Positions 40,897 through 45,687 of a stretch of DNA of 45,687 nucleotides are shown here, in pieces. Position numbers and translations under genes: made by a program. The first letter of the stretch is position 1. Each line of letters starts with the position of its first letter. The DNA is from Paludibacter sp. GTDB taxonomy: Bacteria; Bacteroidota; Bacteroidia; Bacteroidales; Paludibacteraceae. Under the pieces are notes generated by a model, which saw nothing but the letters and a program-made list of their open reading frames with translations, was not told the origin of the DNA and ran no database searches. The stretch is taken from contig JARKQF010000023.1 of NCBI GenBank assembly GCA_029973975.1, positions 1 to 45,687 of the forward strand, read 5' to 3'.

Positions 40897-41894
40897 AATA
40901 CATAGATTTGACAGATGCAGAGCAACGGGAAATCGTTCAAAGAGTACAGGCGGAAACAGGTCTGAACCAACAAATAATTGAAAAGGACTGGTGGGTAACG
41001 GCTGTTCTCAGAGCATTGTTTTCCCTGCCTTACGCCGATCATTTGTCTTTCAAAGGTGGCACTAATTTGAGTAAATGTTGGCGTTTAATCAGTCGATTTT
41101 CCGAAGATGCCGATATTGGTATAGACCGTGAGTATTTGGGATTTAGCGGCACACTCTCAAAGACACAAATCAGTGATAAATTACGTCGTGCTTCTTGTTC
41201 GTTTGTCCGTGAGAAAATGCAGGTCGATTTACGGGAACAACTTATAACAGACGGAATCAATAGCAGTAAGTTTACTGTCAATGTCGATATTACGCCTGTT
41301 ACTACGACAGACCCGGAGATAATCGAGATAGAATATCAATCTGTATTTGAGGAACTTCAATATATCAAACGTAAAGTTCTTGTAGAGGTCAGCGGTCGTT
41401 CTATGAGTGAACCGATAACGCCTGTTCGATTATCTTCTTTCATTGACAGGGTATATACAAACGCTCCATTCACAGAGCCTCATTTTGAAGTCAGAGCGGT
41501 TGCACCTGAACGTACTTTTTTAGAGAAAATCTGCTTGCTTCAAGAAGAATTTGCAAAGCCGAAAGAAGCCATGCGTACCGAGCGAATGTCGCGACACCTT
41601 TACGACATTGTGCAAATCATGCAAACGCCAATATCTTCCAAAGCACTGAAAGATACAGAACTCTACGAATCGGTAATCAAACACCGACAAACATTTATGG
41701 GGATAAAAGGATTTGATTATTCATTATTACGTCCGCAGGTTATTTGCATAATCCCGCCTGCAGAAATTATGGATTCTTGGAGAAAGGATTATGAAACCAT
41801 GCAGGAAACAATGATATACGGCGATTCCCTACCTTTTGATAAATTGATTGAGAGAATTACGGAACTTAATAAAACGCTCAATAGTTTGCAATAA
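40893..41894 (+). CDS. abiEii: AbiEii-like nucleotidyltransferase toxin
   Basis: A 333-aa nucleotidyltransferase-like toxin. The family motif is FKGGTNLSKCW (about residues 52-62), followed by RFSEDADIGID (about 70-80), where the Asp residues bind metal. VRAVAPERTFLEKICLL near 205 and RMSRHLYDIVQ near 230 are also typical. AbiEii toxins transfer nucleotides and halt growth, giving abortive phage defence, and AbiE pairs can also stabilise the element. The key residues look intact. Its start overlaps the antitoxin stop by four bases. Confidence 0.8.
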   Translation: MKYIDLTDAEQREIVQRVQAETGLNQQIIEKDWWVTAVLRALFSLPYADHLSFKGGTNLSKCWRLISRFSEDADIGIDREYLGFSGTLSKTQISDKLRRASCSFVREKMQVDLREQLITDGINSSKFTVNVDITPVTTTDPEIIEIEYQSVFEELQYIKRKVLVEVSGRSMSEPITPVRLSSFIDRVYTNAPFTEPHFEVRAVAPERTFLEKICLLQEEFAKPKEAMRTERMSRHLYDIVQIMQTPISSKALKDTELYESVIKHRQTFMGIKGFDYSLLRPQVICIIPPAEIMDSWRKDYETMQETMIYGDSLPFDKLIERITELNKTLNSLQ

Positions 41895-41945
41895 AATCAA
41901 ACCGGATCTTTAAGAATAGAATTATATGGAATCGAAAAGATAAAA

Positions 41946-41973
41946 CCCGTGCCTGTCATCACGACGGTACGGG
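41946..41973. terminator. Terminator between AbiE and the HTH-primase operon
   Basis: CCCGTGCC pairs with GGTACGGG (one wobble), and the stem continues past a T bulge through GTC/GAC around ATCAC. On the minus strand TTTTATC follows, so it best fits the end of the minus-strand operon that finishes at 42026. It may also stop the abiE transcript on the plus strand, though with a weak T-run. Confidence 0.6.
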
Positions 41974-42025
41974 CTTCTGTCAAACTGAAATTTCTAAAAA
42001 TGAATGTATTGAAATTAAACAGCCC

Positions 42026-42340
42026 TCACGGTTTTTCCGGTGGTTTTCTGCCATTCCTTTTTTTATTAAAATTTTCTCTGATGAACGTATGTACATCACT
42101 TTCTTTATAATAGGTCTTTTGGTAAACCGTCTGAAAAGGCAGTTCGCCTGTACTGCGATAGCGTTGTAGCGTTCGCTTACTTATATGGAGTAGCTGACAC
42201 AAATCCTGATTGTCAAGCAATAATTCTCCGTCCAACATATTCCTTTGTTTACTCATTTTATCAAGGGTTTTATCCTGTTTATCGAAGCGGTACATGATTC
42301 GTTCCATCCATGCTTCAAAGTCTTCTCTGCTGATATACAT
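42026..42340 (-). CDS. Excisionase-like HTH protein
   Basis: A 104-aa DNA-binding protein. After a charged helix (EAWMERIMYRFDKQDK) it has a MerR/HTH_17-type helix-turn-helix: LLDNQDLCQLLHISKRTLQR, then YRSTGELPFQ and KTYYKESDVHTFI. Such domains occur in excisionases and transposon regulators of Bacteroides. It is the last gene of a minus-strand operon with the primase-helicase, 14 bases before it. It may regulate excision or transfer; there is no direct evidence that it binds the GCCA boxes. Confidence 0.7.
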   Translation of the reverse strand: MYISREDFEAWMERIMYRFDKQDKTLDKMSKQRNMLDGELLLDNQDLCQLLHISKRTLQRYRSTGELPFQTVYQKTYYKESDVHTFIRENFNKKRNGRKPPEKP

Positions 42341-42354
42341 AATTGTTCAAGTGT

Positions 42355-44394
42355 TTAGAAGATATGCCCTATCATAAAGTAATTCTGATTGGACGGATCT
42401 TTTATGATTATTTCTTTTTCTCGCATATATTTAATGTAGCTTTTGGCGGTACGTTCCTTTACATCCATTGTTTGCTGGATGCGGTCGCACAGGTCGATAT
42501 AAGTCAAGTGCTTTTGTACGCCAAATATCTCACGGGCAACTGTCGCCAACTCTTTTTCTTTCCGTTTTTCCTTTTCCTCTCGTGGCTTTTCACCGATATA
42601 AATGTGCATTCCCAGTTCCTTATCCCAAGAGAACTGCATCAAAGGAACGTCGAGCGGGCTGCCGTCCCGTACTTTGAGTGCCTTAACCACCGATACCGAC
42701 GGCTCGCTGTCGAGTTCGATACTCACGATTGCAGCCGCTTTGCGTTGCAGTTCGGAACCTAAATGTCCCCGTAACTTCAAACCATTCGGCACATAATGAA
42801 GCACACTAACAATGCAGGTGCGGTATATCCCTGCGAGTCGGTACAGCTCATCCACAATACGGATACTTTCCGCTTCGTCATTGGCAGATAATACCAAATC
42901 CGCAATACCGTCGATAACGACCAGGCGAATGCCCTCATATTCGTAATGATATTTGTCCATACTCTGAACAATAGCTTGCAAGCGTTCCTTTCGGGACATT
43001 CCCGTAAGGGAGAATGCCCGCAGTTCTTCGGGTTTTTCGTTCAGTTTGGCACGTTTCAAAAGATTGGATACATTCTTGAATAGCTGAACTTCAGATTGTT
43101 CTGTATCGTAGAGCAGGACAGCTTTCCCGTCGGAATTATCACGAACATTTATGCCCAGAGTGTCAATATTGCGGCTGTCTTTGATTATCGAACCTGCAAT
43201 CAGGGCGGCAACATAGTTGCTTTTTCCGGTTCCTTCGCCGCCTGTAATACAAAGGATATTCCCCTGTGTTCCGAGTGGCACATCTCCGGCGGAAATAACT
43301 TCTTCGGCTTTTGCCGGAGGGTTATTGAAATCAATTTCACAGGATTTTAGCATGGTCATTGTTTCGCTATATAAATTATCAAGAAAGTCGATGAATAACT
43401 GGCGGAATTCTTTTCGGCTATTTCCTTTAATGAAATAGTCGGTAATGTCTTTCTCTTTTTTTTCTCCTGAAAGTGGTAACAGAAGTCGTTTTACACCATA
43501 TTCGGCTAATGCTTTTTCGTGTTTGATTGCACTATCTATTCCTGTTTTATCGGCATCATAGAGCAATACGATATGCTTAAATCGGAATGTGAGTTTATAG
43601 ATTATTCCTGTCGGAATAGTGGACGTTTCGCTGTTGAAGCAAATCGCATGAAAGCCGTGAGCGGCAAGAGTCATCACATCCTTTTCTCCCCCCGTGATGA
43701 ACAGCGTATCTCCTTTGGCAGGTAATTGTTCCAGACCGAAACAGTAGCTTTCCCCGATATTACCTCCATATAAAAAACGAATTTCCGAAAATGGACGGTA
43801 GATTTTTACATATCGTTTACCTATGTACCCAAATAGCGGCTCATTCTCCGATGAAGTGTAAGAGAACGATTTTCCGTCCTTATTTTCGCTTCTAAACTCT
43901 TTCAGGGATACGGCTCTGTATAGTTTCAGTATTTCGGGAGTGATACCTGACCTTAACCAAAAATCCAGTTCCTTTTGATTGAATTTTTGTTGTATGATAT
44001 TGTAAGGCTTGCTTTTGGACGGTTCGGGAGCGGTTAGACTACCTTTTTGCGGATTTGATTGTGGAACTGGGGTATAATCGGAATTATCCAATCCCAATAT
44101 CATCTCCCTGTTTATGATTTTCAGAATTTCAACGAAGTCTGCTCCATTGTTGCAATTCAAACCTTTCAACTTTCCAACGAAGAAAAAGCAATCGCCGCTA
44201 TACTCATCGTTTCCAAAGTCTTTTATCTTGTAAACACTATTTCGACGGTCGAAATATACATTACAAGAAGCTTTACGATCTTCGTACAAAGGATTGAGGA
44301 AATTTCGTCCCGTTTTCCATTGCACAGGAATATAGTGTTTGAATACATCCAAACCGCTATTTGTCCGTCTTAACAGTTCGTCTTTGTTGAGCAT
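42355..44394 (-). CDS. TOPRIM primase with RepA-like helicase domain
   Basis: A 679-aa protein. An N-terminal CHC2-like region (YIPVQWKTGRNFLNPLYEDR, then SCNVYFD) is followed by a TOPRIM domain with FITGGEKDVMTLAAHGF (about 230) and LLYDADKTG (about 280). The C-terminal half is a RecA-fold helicase with ITGGEGTGKSNYVAALIA (about 380) and RLVVIDGIADLVLSA near 510. The C-terminus looks like a winged helix. It probably primes and unwinds DNA for ICE replication after transfer. The start overlaps the HTH gene upstream by 38 bases. Confidence 0.75.
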   Translation of the reverse strand: MLNKDELLRRTNSGLDVFKHYIPVQWKTGRNFLNPLYEDRKASCNVYFDRRNSVYKIKDFGNDEYSGDCFFFVGKLKGLNCNNGADFVEILKIINREMILGLDNSDYTPVPQSNPQKGSLTAPEPSKSKPYNIIQQKFNQKELDFWLRSGITPEILKLYRAVSLKEFRSENKDGKSFSYTSSENEPLFGYIGKRYVKIYRPFSEIRFLYGGNIGESYCFGLEQLPAKGDTLFITGGEKDVMTLAAHGFHAICFNSETSTIPTGIIYKLTFRFKHIVLLYDADKTGIDSAIKHEKALAEYGVKRLLLPLSGEKKEKDITDYFIKGNSRKEFRQLFIDFLDNLYSETMTMLKSCEIDFNNPPAKAEEVISAGDVPLGTQGNILCITGGEGTGKSNYVAALIAGSIIKDSRNIDTLGINVRDNSDGKAVLLYDTEQSEVQLFKNVSNLLKRAKLNEKPEELRAFSLTGMSRKERLQAIVQSMDKYHYEYEGIRLVVIDGIADLVLSANDEAESIRIVDELYRLAGIYRTCIVSVLHYVPNGLKLRGHLGSELQRKAAAIVSIELDSEPSVSVVKALKVRDGSPLDVPLMQFSWDKELGMHIYIGEKPREEKEKRKEKELATVAREIFGVQKHLTYIDLCDRIQQTMDVKERTAKSYIKYMREKEIIIKDPSNQNYFMIGHIF

Positions 44395-44707
44395 GGAATT
44401 GATAATTGTTTATAAGGTCATTCATACATTCGTCGGTACTGCGGATTCTCCTTTCTGTGAGCATTCGCTTAATTTCCGCAATGGTGTAATATGATTTGCC
44501 GGATATGATAGAATAGGAAATTAGCCGCTTGGTGCGTAAACGTTGAAGTGTACGTTCGCTAATTTTGAGAAAGGTGCATACTTCATAACTATCAACCCAC
44601 ATTTCGTCCGGGTTGGCAGCATCATCGTCCTGATGATCGATGACGAACTTGGCTATCGCATTAATTTTAGATACCAACGTGAGTTCGGGATAACATATTA
44701 TCCCCAA
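44357..44707 (-). CDS. HTH protein with 5' end replaced by the insertion sequence
   Basis: A frame of about 116 codons with a helix-turn-helix (SYEVCTFLKISERTLQRLRT, then YYTIAEIKRML), a paralogue of the HTH protein at 42026. The first codons (MGIICY, from a TTG at 44707) fall in the insertion sequence; ELTLVSKINAIAKFVIDHQ looks native. The usual start is therefore missing, and expression would need the TTG, an internal ATG (about residue 36, before the HTH) or an IS-borne start. It overlaps the primase gene. I treat it as probably 5'-truncated but possibly functional. Confidence 0.55.
   Translation of the reverse strand: MGIICYPELTLVSKINAIAKFVIDHQDDDAANPDEMWVDSYEVCTFLKISERTLQRLRTKRLISYSIISGKSYYTIAEIKRMLTERRIRSTDECMNDLINNYQFHAQQRRTVKTDK
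44687..44704. other. Palindrome at the insertion-sequence junction
   Basis: GGGATAA (44687-44693), CATA, TTATCCC (44698-44704) is a perfect 7-bp inverted repeat spanning the transposase stop codon and the border with the HTH gene. It may be part of the element's end or a chance product of the junction. Confidence 0.35.
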
Positions 44708-45687
44708 ATGGTTAATTGACTTGACTTTTCCACTTCAAATTTGATTGAAGGCTTTTTGGGAAAGAAACAATATGCCACCAATGCAGCAATTATGTTCATG
44801 ATGAAATTATGTGTGGAACGATGCCTTGAATGTTCTATCTGGCAGATATTCTTCAGTTCATCATTGATGGACTCAATTACAGATCTTTTGCGTAAGAGAA
44901 TCTTGTCGCGGAATGACATCTGGGAATTTTTCATATTTGAGCGTATACCGGTCACTAAATGAACTCCCTGGTCAAACAGCATCTCGAAGAGCTTTGTGCT
45001 GATGTAACCCTTGTCTGCATATAGTTTACCGAAAAGATCTTTGGTAAGAACATTGATTACGTCAGGGTTTCTATCGTCGACATTGCCTTTTGTGAGAGAG
45101 AAATTCAGCAATTCACCCTTTTCGTTACAGACCAGATGAAGCTTGAATCCAAAAAACCAGCCCATCGTACTTTTCCCTCTTTGTGCCAGATCCTTGAATA
45201 CTTTATTCGAGTGGATACGCTTGTTATGACATACTTTGATTGGAGTGCTATCCACATATGTAATGCCTGTGCATTCACCAAATCCAAAGAGTTTGAGCAA
45301 CAGCATGAAAGGTACAATCACCCTGGGTTGCAACTCGACAAAACGGTTGTAGGAAACGGCATTTGGAAAATAGCTCTTCATGTGTTTGCAAATATAAAAC
45401 AGGTAATAATTTTTGAAATTATGAAAGGTTCCGCAGTGGAAACAGATCATCACAGCAATAATCTCGCTCCGGGACATTTGCGTTTTCCTGTTTCTCCTTT
45501 TCGTTATGTCACCTGCTTGAAGTTGGTGATTCCGGATTTCATTCTCATATTCTGCACAAAAATCGTCGGCAATACAAAATATTTCAATAACTTTGTCTGT
45601 TGTGATCATAGGGCTGATGTTTGTTATTTGTTTGATTATCAGCTATAAATATACAAATAATCTCCCTATATCACAACTTTTTTTATG
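44690..45687 (-). mobile_element. IS982-like insertion sequence, right end at or beyond the window
   Basis: The element comprises the transposase gene 44698-45609 and short flanks. The left border is placed approximately at 44690-44704 because the HTH gene's native sequence resumes there. I could not match terminal inverted repeats or a target duplication; the right end may lie outside the window. The HTH gene is disrupted at its 5' end by this insertion. Confidence 0.6.
44698..45609 (-). CDS. IS982-family transposase
   Basis: A 303-aa DDE transposase. The catalytic Asp regions are GITYVDSTPIKVCH (about residue 117) and FGKLYADKGYIS (about 195), and the Glu is in RSVIESINDELKN (about 245). 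The N-terminal half has RSEIIAVMICFHCGTFHNFK, a pattern of IS982 transposases. The length fits the family and the frame is intact, so it may be active. It stops at the left border of the element, where it meets the HTH gene. Confidence 0.85.
   Translation of the reverse strand: MITTDKVIEIFCIADDFCAEYENEIRNHQLQAGDITKRRNRKTQMSRSEIIAVMICFHCGTFHNFKNYYLFYICKHMKSYFPNAVSYNRFVELQPRVIVPFMLLLKLFGFGECTGITYVDSTPIKVCHNKRIHSNKVFKDLAQRGKSTMGWFFGFKLHLVCNEKGELLNFSLTKGNVDDRNPDVINVLTKDLFGKLYADKGYISTKLFEMLFDQGVHLVTGIRSNMKNSQMSFRDKILLRKRSVIESINDELKNICQIEHSRHRSTHNFIMNIIAALVAYCFFPKKPSIKFEVEKSSQLTIWG

Noticed and set aside
42026-42340. This HTH protein as the activator of the GCCA boxes
   Set aside because: Nothing in the sequence links it to the boxes; the regulator may be encoded outside the window.
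45610-45687. Right terminal inverted repeat of the IS982-like element
   Set aside because: I could not align any stretch here with the left border, so the end may lie beyond the window.

Overview
The window is most of an integrative and conjugative element (ICE, CTnDOT-like conjugative transposon) from a member of the Bacteroidota, probably Bacteroidales. The evidence is a traA-to-traQ transfer operon in the order typical of these elements, Bacteroides-type promoter elements (-7 box TAnnTTTG), PcfK/PcfJ-like proteins, and the DUF3408, DUF3876, DUF3945 and DUF1896 families. No integrase, att site, rRNA or tRNA was found, so the ends of the element lie outside the window. Family names come from recalled motifs and gene order; no database search was possible.

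Layout. 1-4074 (+): accessory operon with a small membrane protein, a 333-aa unknown, PcfK-like and PcfJ-like proteins, and two small proteins, closed by terminator hairpins. 4248-17998 (-): the transfer operon, read from traA (17998) down through two DUF3408 genes, traD, E, F, G (VirB4-like ATPase), a DUF3876 gene, traI, J, K, L, M, N, O and Q, an M23 peptidase, a PH-domain membrane protein, an 80-aa unknown and a decayed ORF. 17999-18656: a complex control region with a repeat-rich tra leader and a candidate oriT. 18657-26702 (+): mobA, the relaxase mobB and the VirD4-like coupling ATPase. 30246-40219 (+): DUF3945 protein, topoisomerase III, DUF1896 protein and a 1914-aa methylase-helicase. 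40294-41894 (+): an AbiE toxin-antitoxin pair. 42026-44707 (-): two HTH proteins around a primase-helicase. The right edge is an IS982-like insertion sequence.

Two A/T-rich defence cassettes interrupt the mobilisation region, both on the minus strand and both with their own TTG-N16/17-TATCTTTG promoters. One is a Gabija pair (gajA, gajB) plus an unrecognised third gene, between mobB and the coupling ATPase. The other is a four-gene system resembling the ABC-three-component (ABC-3C) class, between the coupling ATPase and the DUF3945 gene. In the second, a small membrane protein and a soluble protein share the same unusual motif. With AbiE and the methylase-helicase, the element carries a considerable defence and counter-defence load.

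The most striking unexplained signal is a 35-bp box of four GCCA half-sites (GCCA-N6-GCCA-N7-GCCA-N6-GCCA, about one helical turn apart). It occurs four times, each 37-38 bp upstream of a -7-like element: before the tra leader, inside traD, before the coupling ATPase and before the DUF3945-topB operon. It looks like the operator of an undescribed activator that co-ordinates the separate transfer operons. A second dispersed motif, ACCACTAAAAAA, often next to a hairpin, precedes traN, traE, mobA, topB and the DUF1896 gene.
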